This document shows positions 44,901 to 54,647 of a stretch of DNA of 64,000 nt, in pieces. The notes beneath the pieces are model-generated. The model ran no database searches. It was not told the DNA's origin and saw only the letters and a list, made by a program, of their open reading frames with translations. Position 1 is the first letter of the stretch; each line of letters begins with the position of its first letter. The position numbers were made by a program, and so were the translations under genes. This DNA is from Oikopleura dioica. Lineage: Eukaryota > Chordata > Appendicularia > Copelata > Oikopleuridae. The DNA lies in assembly GCA_907165135.1 (NCBI GenBank), contig OU015568.1, forward strand, positions 5,650,501 to 5,714,500. The letters are read 5' to 3'.

Positions 44901-45936
44901 ATCTTGTTCCTTTTTGAACCTATTCTCAATTCGTCGGAAACCCTGCGACACTTGTACATTGGAATCTTGTGCTCTTCCTTTCCGTCATCTACTTCGACGA
45001 ATTCCAAAAGAACTCTTCCTTCCAAATGCGGATTCTTGTCGAAGAAAGATTCTTTCTCGTGCTTGCTTTTTCCATTGCTGAACATCGACATTCCCTTTTT
45101 CTCTCTTCCTTGATTTTGCGCCTTCGTGAAATCTCTAAAAAACAAAAACTTGAAAGACTGGAGGATGGTAAATTCGCTCTCACGTCGTGCTAATCACTCG
45201 GCCGGTGCTTCGTATCCTGTATAGAATTTCACGAATTTCGAACGACAAGTCCAGTAGATACGGATCGCCGAGACGATCGCGCGCTTTTTGCATGAGCTCA
45301 TCTTCAATTTTTTTCAGGTCGTCTTGGGCCACCTTGCTGCCGGTGATCTTCGACGCCTCGACCGTGATCTTGCTCGGCACTTCATCTGGATATCCTCCTG
45401 TCAGGTTGATAGTAACATTTACGACGTATTGCTCCGCCGTGTCGCCCCAACTGGAGCGCGATTCTTGAGGGCCCAAGTAGAAGGAAACAATGGGAGGAAT
45501 GTATTTTCTGTTTTCATCGAATTTCTTTGCACGCAAGTCACTAAACAATCATCATGAGCTGCGTTGCATGCATCCTGTGTTACATAGTAGAAAACCTGAG
45601 TCAGGGTCCTCAAAGAGTTTCAAGGAAAAGCCGCGTATTATTGAAACTCCTTGAGGACCCGGAGTAAGATTTTCTACAAAGGCAACCTGTGTCATAAACC
45701 TGTGTCATAAACCTGAGTCAGGGTCTGAAAGATGTCCAATGACAAGCTTTCAGACCCTGACTCAGGTTTTCTACACAGGTTGCCGAACCTAGAGCAGAAG
45801 GGATCGGAAGAAAAGAGTACCTGAATTCAGTGTTGGTGTAAATCTGCCTGAGCGAGTAGATTTCTCCTTCGCAAATATCGCGGTTGTCATCCGCGACCAT
45901 ATTGGCACATTCTGAAATCCCCACGTTATCACTCAT
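38989..45936 (-). CDS. EIF2AK4: eIF2alpha kinase GCN2 (EIF2AK4), kinase exon interrupted by a transposon
   Basis: The amino-acid starvation sensor that phosphorylates eIF2alpha. Order on the minus strand: RWD domain (45936 to about 45186; EIYSLRQIYTNTEF, GGYPDEVP), pseudokinase (about 44740-44130), then the kinase domain to about 41500 with glycine loop GAGGFGSV, VKK lysine, a long acidic insert, HRDLKPGNIFL and GDFGLARHAG. A HisRS-like region follows (about 41330-39300; LRLSLVDSLYRHQMVE), then a C-terminal domain ending at TAA 38991-38989. Most introns are short. The exon just before the glycine loop is split by the element at 42591-43730, across which the frame resumes exactly. In this sequence the kinase cannot be read through unless the insert is spliced out or absent from the other haplotype. 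Confidence 0.9.
40351..40461. repeat. CTGAGTCAGG palindrome element (GCN2 intron)
   Basis: AACCTTTGTAAAAACCTGAG at the left, CCTGACTTACGGTTAAACAC at the right, around a GCTGTTGAAAAACAGC hairpin. More diverged than the others. Confidence 0.6.
42591..43730. mobile_element. hAT-like 1.1-kb element in the GCN2 kinase exon
   Basis: Perfect termini CAGGGGTCTGGATT and their inverse, flanked by GTCGAAA (42584-42590, 43731-43737). One more base matches if the shared C is counted, giving the 8 bp expected for hAT. Arms consist of inverted GCTTCGCTTTCGC-type repeats (42610-42720, 43610-43705). The core (42860-43420) is the AATCCCGGCTTC foldback module. Non-coding. Confidence 0.88.
42860..43420. repeat. 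AATCCCGGCTTC foldback module (second copy)
   Basis: It shares GGGAAACGGCGACTTGGGCA and the inverted AATCCCGGCTTC/GAAGCCGGGATT repeats with the module at 28690-29395, yet sits between different outer termini. Confidence 0.7.
44806..44867. repeat. 62-bp palindrome in GCN2 intron
   Basis: ATCAAGCGCCCTCATTGGTC and its near-perfect inverse GACCAATCAGGGCGCTCGAT enclose a loop of about 20 bp. Confidence 0.6.
45568..45782. repeat. Two adjacent CTGAGTCAGG palindromes (GCN2 first intron)
   Basis: One copy at 45568-45682 and one at 45700-45782, within the intron between the two RWD exons (donor GTACTC, acceptor GTTTAG). Both end with ACACAGG-type sequence or degenerate forms. Confidence 0.75.
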
Positions 45937-47457
45937 ACGAAATTGGTATTCAATGGCTACCCTTTTTCTCTGATTCTCTGTTTTCGTTCAGAGCGATTTT
46001 CCCCGAAGAAAAATTCGTTGACGAAGATTTTCGTCAGAAAAATAAGAAATTATCGGAAGACATTAGTTGATATTTTCTTATCTAGAATTCGAAGTAGATT
46101 TTGTTGAAAGTGAAAATGGAAAATGAACTTTGAAGATTGAAGTAGATTTCTCTCATTTCTGCGCTTCTCTATTTTTCGTAGATTTTCGTGTCTTTTGAAA
46201 ATGATGTTGCGCGTGTGGGAAAAAGAGCGCGGAGGACTTTTCACGCTGGAAGAAGAGACGGCTTGTTGAGGAATAATATAATATAATTATAATAAATTAT
46301 AAATAATATATAAATAATATTAATTTAGTTATATTTTTATAAAATATATAATTTAAATATAATTAAAATAATATAATTTACCGCATCTTCTCTCTGTCTG
46401 GTAGACAGTCGGATGCTTGGTGTCAGTCTGTTAATTAAAATTGCTCTTGATAAAATTATTGGCGAGTCGATAAATATTGAAAACGCAACTAATTTTTGAT
46501 ATCGAGGAAATCGACTGTATCAATAATAAAATGACAAAATTGACATCAAGGAAGAAAAGACGCTAGTTTTCGCTTTTTTCAGAAAAAAGATCCTATTTTT
46601 TCAATTTCTTTTTTGGGCAGAAGAAACATTTGTTTTTTAATTGTACTCTGAGAATAATTTAGGCGATTATCAAGTGAGGGCGCCAACGGGCCAATTTGGG
46701 CACATCAGCGCTGAACTTCGATCGGCCCGTCTTTTTCCCCTTTTCGGCTTTCGTTTTCTTAAAAAAAATGTGACTGGAGATGATCTGAGCACGTGTTCCT
46801 TCCAATTTTGTTTATTCAAGCTGCAGAAGCATGAGCAGAGATATCTGGCCTGAAAATGGACTTCACTCACAAGGACAAATGCTGAAAATTAATAATGTAC
46901 GTTCATTCAAATAATGATTAAAAATATTAAAAAAATTTAAGGGGGTAGGCATCGATAAACCTGATTTTTGATAAAAAAAATATCATTTTGAAATCCTTAT
47001 TATTTTCGAGACAAAATTTAATTTTTGCTCTAGAAAAGCTTTGGCATCGAAATTAGCTCAGAAACCTGTGTTGAAAACCTGAGTCAGGATTTGAAAGAGC
47101 ATTGATAAAAAGCCGCAAAATGAATTAAAATGGTAGTTTTCGGCTTTATTTCTGCGCAGCTTTTTTATCGAAGCTGTTTTAAATCCTGACTCAGGTTTTC
47201 TACACAGGTTTCTGAGCAAATTTCGATACCCAAGCGACACTCAAGAGCAAAAATACAATTTTGTCTCGAAAATAATAAGGATTACAAAATGATATTTTTG
47301 TATTAAAAATGGGGTTTAACGATGCCTACCCCTTAATATTTTTTAATAATGAATAATGAACAGTTTTTACTTTTCCCTCTGTATTACAGAGTCTGTAAGA
47401 CAAAATAAAAGTGTCGGCTTTTTTTCATATATTTTAACTGTATAACTGTATATTTAG
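45937..47457. other. Divergent spacer between GCN2 and tomosyn
   Basis: It contains the GCN2 promoter side, a very AT-rich run (46270-46385), a TTAA-flanked element (46941-47332) and presumably the undetected first exon(s) of tomosyn. The open frames at 46641-46853 are not supported. Confidence 0.4.
46941..47332. mobile_element. TTAA-flanked element with nested CTGAGTCAGG palindrome
   Basis: GGGGGTAGGCATCG... and its inverse CGATGCCTACCCC are flanked by TTAA (46937-46940, 47333-47336), and similarity between the arms extends about 90 bp inward. A CTGAGTCAGG element occupies the centre (47060-47212). Confidence 0.65.
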
Positions 47458-50400
47458 CTATTTCGGCAAGGATTCCCAACAGGCGCCAGCTCATTCGATA
47501 TCGACCCAGTCCAGGAACTCGTCGTGATAGGAAGAGTTGAATTATGCAGCAGCGTTGCTTTAGAATTAATGTACAGCGCATCAAGTGAACTCAGTGGATC
47601 ACACATTGGGTAAACAGTTGCCTCGCCACTTTTTACCAAGCTGCTTGCATGGAAAGAAAACTCTTTTGACAGGCACGCGATTCGGTGCCGTGAGAATCTT
47701 TGGTCGCAAGGGAGTCGATGTTTCTTTCGAACATGCGAGTCAGACTGAACTGACGAATCTTACTTTTATTGTCAACAAGGTAAGCATACAGTATGCTGCA
47801 TACTAACTCATTTACTATGACTCATAGTCTATTATTTTCAGGAGTTTTCATGAGTTTTCATGATTTTTCATGGTGAGCTGAAAATTGAGAAGAAACCTGT
47901 GTAAAAACCTGAGTCAGGCTCTGAAAGATCTCAAATAAAAAGCTGCGAGCCGGCTTCTTTAAAAACAAAGCCGCTATGCGGCTTCTTGATAAAAGCCGCT
48001 ACGCGGCTTTTCATGAAAGATCTTTCAGACCCTGACTCAGGTTTTCTACACAGGTTTTCGAGCTTAGATTAATTTCAGAACACATTAATTCCTCGTGAAA
48101 TGAAAATATGCGTGAAAACATTGTTTTTGAAACCGCGAAAACAGAACATTGAATAAATGATGTCTACACATTGAATCACGGATCCGTTGAATTTATTAAT
48201 TAGGGGTGCTCGCTTTAATAAATCACCCCCTTAGCGCGCTATATTCAGGGTTATTTGGTGACAGTTGGCGATGGATACAACTTGCATCTTTGGGACTTGA
48301 ACTCGCCAAGGCCAACTTTGCTCCACACGCTTCGATTTAGCTCGGAAAGGGTGAGCTACGTCTACTCGCCGGTGGAATCGGACTGGTTGTTTGTCGGAAC
48401 GGAGAAGGGCAATATTCATATTGTGCAGCTACCGAGCTTCCAATTGTCCAGCTATACGATTCATTGGAACAAAGGTACCCTTATCCTTGATCTTGGCTTG
48501 ACGCTGTCTAGTAGACAGCCTGCGTAGAAAACCTGAGTCAGGCTTCTGATAAAAGTTTTTCAGAACCCTGACTCAGGTTTTCTACACAGGTTGCCGAACG
48601 GTTCGGCCTGAACCAAGACCTCTATTTTTCATCCCTTTTTTATCAACAAAATTAAGCAATCGAGCTGAGTTGTCGTTCCCGCCCGGGCAAAATCTGTCAA
48701 ATACAAGAAAACCCTTATGATTCAAACAAACTCCTCCTCGGCTTCGAATCCGGATACTTGGTTCTTTGGAACATCTCCGAGAAAAACGCCGAGTTGCGGT
48801 TCCGCTGTCACGCGGAGCTGACATGCCTTTTCTGGCACCACGAAGGGAAGCAGTTTATGACGGGCCACAAAGACGGTCAGCTAGCGATTTGGAACGTCAA
48901 ATCGTCAGAACCGACGGCGAAATTTAACCCGTACCAGGACGATAAAGAGTCGGAAGCTGAGCGAGTGCGGTAAAGCCATTTTTCGTGAATAAAACTGAAC
49001 TTGTTCAGGAGCGGGTCGAAATTTTCCCCGATCGAGCAAGTTGCCTGGTTTGGAAAATCGAATGGCGACAGTTTGATCATTTTTACGGGGGTGTTCCGGT
49101 TGACAATGACTTGCAAGAGCGGAATCTTGTGTCGGTTCTGAGAGGATCAGATGTTTCAATGCTCGAAATGGACTACAAGATCTTGTCTTTTAAGCCGATT
49201 CTTAAGGTAAGCTCGCAATATAATATAATATAATATAATATAATATAATATAATATAATATAATATAATATAATATAATATAATATAATATAATATAATA
49301 TAATATAATATAATATAATATAATATAATATAATATAATATAATATAATATAATATGATTCAAGAGTCCCTGGACATGCGAAAATGAGCCGCCAAAATCG
49401 CTGATGATTTTGCTGGAGCGAGATTGGGTGACTATCGATTTGGATCCTCAAAAGAAATTTGCTGTTATTCCAAATCCACATGCGGGTAGATTTTCATTAT
49501 CAACGACGAGTTAATTAATCCTCTTTGCCTTCTTCCAAGTTGACATACACGAGTCGCCCGTCACCGCGGTGAAGTACATTGCAGATGAAAAATCAATTTT
49601 GACGAAGCTTCTTCTTCATTCTTCTTCAAAAAGCGCGACTCAAGAAAAAGCTCCTGAATCCTGGCCGATTGGCGGTGGTGAATTGTAAGCTCCTTTTTTG
49701 AAATGGCAAATCCAAAATTAATTTGCCCGCGTACAAAATGTCCTAAATAACTAATGACGCGCTACGTAGGGTCTCAGCTGCTTGTCAGATTCACTCAGTC
49801 ATCTCATTATTTTTTCAAGAGCCGACGTAGAGGAGCAACAGTCTGAGATATTGATCATGGGCCACGAAAGTGGCAGCTTGAAATTCTGGGTGCTTGGTTC
49901 TTCTTCAATGTCTACTTTGTCAAGTTCCAAAAAACTCATGTTTCCAAGTCCAGACAGCAAAGAATAAGGGTGTCACTAAGTTAACCCTCAAAAAAGCTGC
50001 TGTTTTTTTGGAACTTTGAAAGGCAAAAATCAACACAGCCGACCTGTTCGACCCGCAAAGCATCGCTGGTCTCATTGACACAGGTATCATCGCCGAAAAA
50101 ATCGGAGAAAATAATCAAGAAAAATAAGATTGCGAAGAGCCGCTGGCAATTATGTCGATTGAACTGTGTTTGCATACCCAGACACTAGCCGTCTGCGGCG
50201 CCGCTGGCCACGTGCTCGTCTTCAACTTTGACAACTGCCTCCTCGAGCGAGTGACTTCCCTCGCGAGGGTAACCATCGACACGGTTTTGGAGGACATCAA
50301 TTTGAAGGGAGCAATTATGACAGCGGCACAGAGGGGAGATGCCATCTCAGGAAAGGGGATGAATGATGAGGCGACACTGGTTATTTCGCTGAATGGCGCT

Positions 50401-53400
50401 GAATGTCGCTAAATGTCGCCGAATGTCGTTAAATGTCGCCAAATGTCGCTGAATGTCGCCGAAAATCGCCGAATATTGCTAAATGTCGCCAAATGTCGCC
50501 AAAAATAAAAAATGGCGACATTCAGCGACAGTCGGCGACATTTAGCGACATTTAGCGACATTCGGCGAGATTAAGCGACATTTTGCAACATTTGGCAACA
50601 TTAAGCGACATTTGGCGAGATTCAGCGATATTCCGCGACATTTGGCGACATTCGTCGGCATTCAGCGACATTCGGCAATATTCGGCGACATGACCAGTGC
50701 GCTCCTAATGATGACCCTGACTCAGGTTTTCCACAAAGTTTTCTGAGCCAAGCAGAGCACCCCACATTTTCTTTATTTCTAAATTTAACATCCCAGACAA
50801 AGACTTCGATCAAATCTGCAGCAACAAAGTGGCAATTTTCAACTCGTCGCAGCACTCGAGTGTTTGGAAAGCGAGGATGATCTGGCTAAAATCTTCTCTC
50901 TGGTCGGGGTTGATCGCAGCGTTCAATCTATCGCTCAGGCGATAGACTGTCTAGTTAATCTGATCAACCCTTTTTGAGTCGATCAACACGCACTGGGGAA
51001 TTGTGGTAGTTGGAACGACAAATGGCGTCATTGTTTTTGACTACATTCAAAAGTAAGAAATTGCAAAATTGTCAAAAATGCCATCAAATTGCAGGAAGAA
51101 GATTCTGGCCATGTCTACTGCTGATTTACAGACATCAATCGATAGCAGAGCGAGTCGGTCCAAATCTCAAGGTTCATAAGTCCATTTATTTATTCAGAAA
51201 ACTACAGTACTCAATCAGTGGATCGATCTTCCTCCCTTTTCTTAATCCCTTTTTTCTAGGCTTGACGGACATAATCGAAATGGAAAACCAAAAATCACTG
51301 GACAATGAGCAAATCAAGCCCCAATCTTCGCCAAACGCGAGGAGGGGCTGGCGAACTTCGAAGGTTTTTTCGTGGAAGTCCTCTATGTCTTCGGGCAAGT
51401 CTTCTATTGCCTCATCGATGGCGTCCTCCGACGGAAGTTTTTCGCAGTCTCTGGCGACTTCGATTGATGATCACTCGATGGCGAGCAGTTGTAATCGGCT
51501 CAACTCTATCTACGACGGTTAATTCTAAGGGGGAAATTTTTGAGGATTTTTGTTTTTAGATTCGGTGATCTCCGACAGTGGGGATGCGATAAACTGCTTG
51601 GAGACCTGCATAACACCGGAGAAAAAGGAAGCGGGGGCCAACGATTTGGCTCGGCTTCCAGTCAGGAAAAGTAATGAGCCTTTCACTCTCCGTCCCAACT
51701 TCGGGTGACAGATCAAGCTTGCCTCTCATCTGCACACCGACAGGTTAGCATCGATTTTTCAGCTTTCCAGAAAATATATGCTCGCTTTTTCTCGGAAAAA
51801 CGCTTCATTAAAACCCTGCCTCAGGATTTCTACACAGGTTCCCGAGCTCTCATTATATCTTTCTAGGCCAAATAATCTGCTTGCGCTCCCCTTTGGTGTC
51901 GATCCTCTTCTTCGAATCCGACCGAATCATATCCTGTACAAATGCCCAGAACAAACTGCCAGATGCTGAGAAATTCTACAATATAATCGCCGCCGAGCGA
52001 CAGATAAAGGTAGCAAGCGACCCTTTCCATTATGTTGATAGCATATCTTTTGAGGTGGTGAGCGCCTGCTCGAGGAACAACAAAGATGTAAATATTGCTC
52101 CCGAGGACTTTGGACTGCTTTATAAGGTGCAAGGCGTGGAGGTTGGAAATACAAGTTATTTGGCTTGTTTTTCGACAGCTGGGAATATTCTGTTTTATTC
52201 CTTGCCAGGGTAAGTGCAAACTTTCTTTGTATTAAACCTGAGTCAGGGTCATCTAAGTCAGTTTCAGACAATGACTCAGGTTTTCCAGTCAGGTCGGGAG
52301 CTTACTGAAACTTTGCTCGGAATCCTGTGTTGAAAACCTGAGTCAGTTTCTAAAAGGCTTAATGAAAGCCTGACTCAGGTTTTCTACACAGGTTTCCGAA
52401 TCCAGTTTCAGTAAGCTCCGCGACCTGTGTTGAAAACCTGAGTCAGGCTTTCATTAAGCCTTTTTAGAAACTGACTCAGGTTTTCAACACAGGATTCCGA
52501 GCAAAGTTTCAGTAAGCTCCCCGACCTGACTGGAAAACCTGAGTCATTGTCTGAAACTGACTCAGATGACCCTGACTCAGGTTTTTCACACAGATTTCCA
52601 GGCTTACTAAAATCCTGTCTAAAGATGTCCACCCTTTTTGCAAAAGAGTAACAAATAATTCAGCCTGAAACTACTCCTCAATGTTTCATACGTTCCCCGC
52701 GTGAATCAAAGAATCCTCTCGACCATGAGTTTCATCAACAACGGCCGCGGCACTTATCTAATGAGCCCCTTCGAAATCCAACACTTTTGCTACACAAAGG
52801 TAAAACTCACCAATTCACCCCTGATTCCACAAATTGTGATTACTGAAGGAGTCTTTCGACGAACAAAGCCGCCATCAGCCGAAATTGATCCGCGAAGTTG
52901 CTCTTCGAGACCGCCCCTCGACATCGTTTTTCGGCTCCATTTTCTCAAGTCGGACGAATTCGAACAATCGAAGTGAACTTTTTGGCGAAACGAAAAATTC
53001 TTCTCAAATTGCTACTTTTATTCCCGGCGATTTGGACCGAGAAACATCAGGATTAGCAGGCAAGAACGCCCCTCGTCTCGGAAAAACCTGACTCGGGTTC
53101 TGATGACTAGGGTAAGTCACTAATAATTGAGCTTTTTTCTAGCTTAGTAGGGTGGGAGTATAATACCTTTTAGAATCCCCAGAAGCTAAGGATCATTTTG
53201 ACTATTGATAGTGGGGGTCATCTCGTACCCTGAGGGCATTTAGGGGCCTCCAAAGTCAAAAAATCTGGCCAATTTCGGAAATTTTAATTTTTGACCGCCC
53301 GGACTGACTTTTAGAGCAAGCGGCTATGCTAGAATTGTAGCCTAGGCTCTGACGGTCATTTTGAAGGGTCGAAAAGTACTGATACCCCCATTCCAGAGGC

Positions 53401-54487
53401 GCTAGAGGCCTCCGAAGTTGGGAAGTCGGCCGAAAATAGGTACTTTTTGGGAAAAGTACGCATTTTCCTTCGCGGATGCTTAAAAACTCTTGTTATCAGT
53501 CTTTTATTTATTTTTAGGTTAATGACACTGTTTGGGGTCATCTGAGGTCACTTGAGGTCATAAATCATATTTTCAAGTTTTTTTAATATCTTCACCTCAA
53601 GTGACCTCAGATGACCTCAAACTGTGTCTTCAACCTCAAACATTAAAGAAAGACTGATAACAAGAGTTTTTGAAGCATCAGTGAAGGAAAATGCGTACTT
53701 TTCCCAAAAGCACCTATTTTCGGCCGACTTCCCAACTTCGGAGGCATCTAGCGCCTCTGGAATGGGGGTATCAGTATTTTTCGACCTCAAAATGACCGTC
53801 AGAGCCTAAGCTACAATTCTAGCATAGCCGCTGGCTCTAGAAAGCCAGTCCGGGCGGTCAAAAATTCAAATTTCCAAAGTTGGCCAGATTTTGGGACTTT
53901 GGAGGCCCCTTAATGCCCTCAGGGTACGAGATGACCCCCTATTATCAATAGTCAAAATGATCCTTAGCTTCTGTGGATTCTAAAAAGGTATTATACTACC
54001 ACCCTACTAAGCTAGAAAAAAAGCTCAATTATTAGTGATTTACCCTACTGATGACCCTAAATGAAAAGCCGCGCAGCGGCTTTTTTCAAAAACGAAGCCG
54101 CGTAGCGGCTTCGCCAAATTGTCATTTCAACCTTTTCTTTAATACTTTGCGGCTTCGTTTTTGAAAAAGCCGCTTCGCGGCTTTTCATTTATCGTCTTCA
54201 AAACCTGAGTCAGGTTTTAAACACAGGTTTCCGAGCGCGGATCATCCATTTATTGCTAATTTTTCAATTTCTTATTCAGGAGAATTGGCGAAAATGCGGC
54301 AAAACGTAATGAAGCGTCAGGAAAATCTACAATCCTGCACTGACGAGACTGAAAAAATGAAGGAAAGTGCAAGTCAATTTCAAACAAATGCGAAGCAGCT
54401 CAAAGAGAAGGTGAAAAACAGGAAGTTTTTTAAGATTTACTTACGTTCTATTTTCAGTTCAAGACAAAAAAATGGTTTCAGCTTTGA
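47458..54487 (+). CDS. STXBP5: Tomosyn (syntaxin-binding protein 5), 5' end missing
   Basis: A WD40/lethal-giant-larvae family regulator that inhibits SNARE-mediated exocytosis. Exons read by eye match tomosyn in order: GFPTGASSFDIDPVQELVVI (47458-47530), TRFGAVRIFGRKG (47673-47779), DGYNLHLWDL (48249-48474), LLLGFESGYLVLW and FWHHEGKQFMTGHKDGQLAI (48657-48969), SMLEMDY (to 49206), LLERDWVTIDLDPQ (49365-49485), VDIHESPVTAVKYIADEKSI (49540-49684), ILIMGHESGSLKFW (49820-49961), later exons, and a C-terminal R-SNARE-like coil (54280-54410) ending TKKWFQL (54458-54487). Two introns appear to be GA-AG. A one-base shift in a G run at 49087-49091 may be an assembly error. Confidence 0.9.
47892..48058. 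repeat. CTGAGTCAGG palindrome element (tomosyn intron)
   Basis: ACCTGTGTAAAAACCTGAGT and CTGACTCAGGTTTTCTACAC ends around two GCCGC-type hairpins. Confidence 0.75.
48524..48592. repeat. CTGAGTCAGG palindrome element, short (tomosyn intron)
   Basis: TGCGTAGAAAACCTGAGTCA and GACTCAGGTTTTCTACACAG ends, about 70 bp. The shortest clear copy. Confidence 0.75.
49217..49356. repeat. (TAATA)n microsatellite in tomosyn intron
   Basis: About 27 tandem copies of the pentamer TAATA between donor GTAAGC at 49207 and the acceptor before 49365. It makes a spurious Tyr/Ile-rich open frame on the minus strand. Confidence 0.9.
50390..50695. repeat. Inverted minisatellite array (TGTCGC units) in tomosyn
   Basis: The left array repeats AATGTCGC(C/T)(A/G) about every 10-12 bp and the right array repeats its inverse, GCGACATT(C/T)(A/G), meeting near 50510. 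The whole can fold into a long imperfect hairpin. It follows the exon ending near 50355 and is probably intronic. Confidence 0.7.
52231..52584. repeat. 350-bp palindrome made of four CTGAGTCAGG units (tomosyn intron)
   Basis: The right half is a near-exact inverse of the left around 52405-52410. Landmarks AAACTTTGCTCGGAATCCTG and GGTCGGGAGCTTACTGAAAC appear once in each orientation. Each arm contains one and a half to two CCTGAGTCAGG elements. Confidence 0.75.
53108..54047. mobile_element. 940-bp foldback element, arms over 400 bp (tomosyn intron)
   Basis: Ends TAGGGTAAGTCACTAATAAT and the inverse. An 8-bp flank CTGATGAC lies at 53100-53107 and 54048-54055. Arms remain similar almost to the centre, which has TGACCTCA-type repeats. 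It interrupts an older CTGAGTCAGG element (53085-53099 with 54056-54233). Confidence 0.82.
54056..54233. repeat. Right part of an interrupted CTGAGTCAGG element
   Basis: Starts in CCTAAATGAAAAGCCGCGCA hairpins and ends with ACCTGAGTCAGGTTTTAAACACAGG. Its left end is at about 53085-53099, separated by the foldback insertion. Confidence 0.65.
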
Positions 54488-54647
54488 ATTCCTGGAATAA
54501 AATATTAAAACTAATAATCTATTGTAAATAAAAAACCACGAAGAAACATTTATATTTTTTGATGAATGTTTTACTAAATTTTTAATGGTAATACTTATAA
54601 GAGAAAAGCTAAGAATAGTTTCTTCTATTTTTTGTTTTTTTAGTTTT

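Noticed and set aside
49173-49481. Tyr/Ile/Leu-rich ORF on the minus strand
   Set aside because: It is the translation of the (TAATA)n microsatellite in a tomosyn intron.
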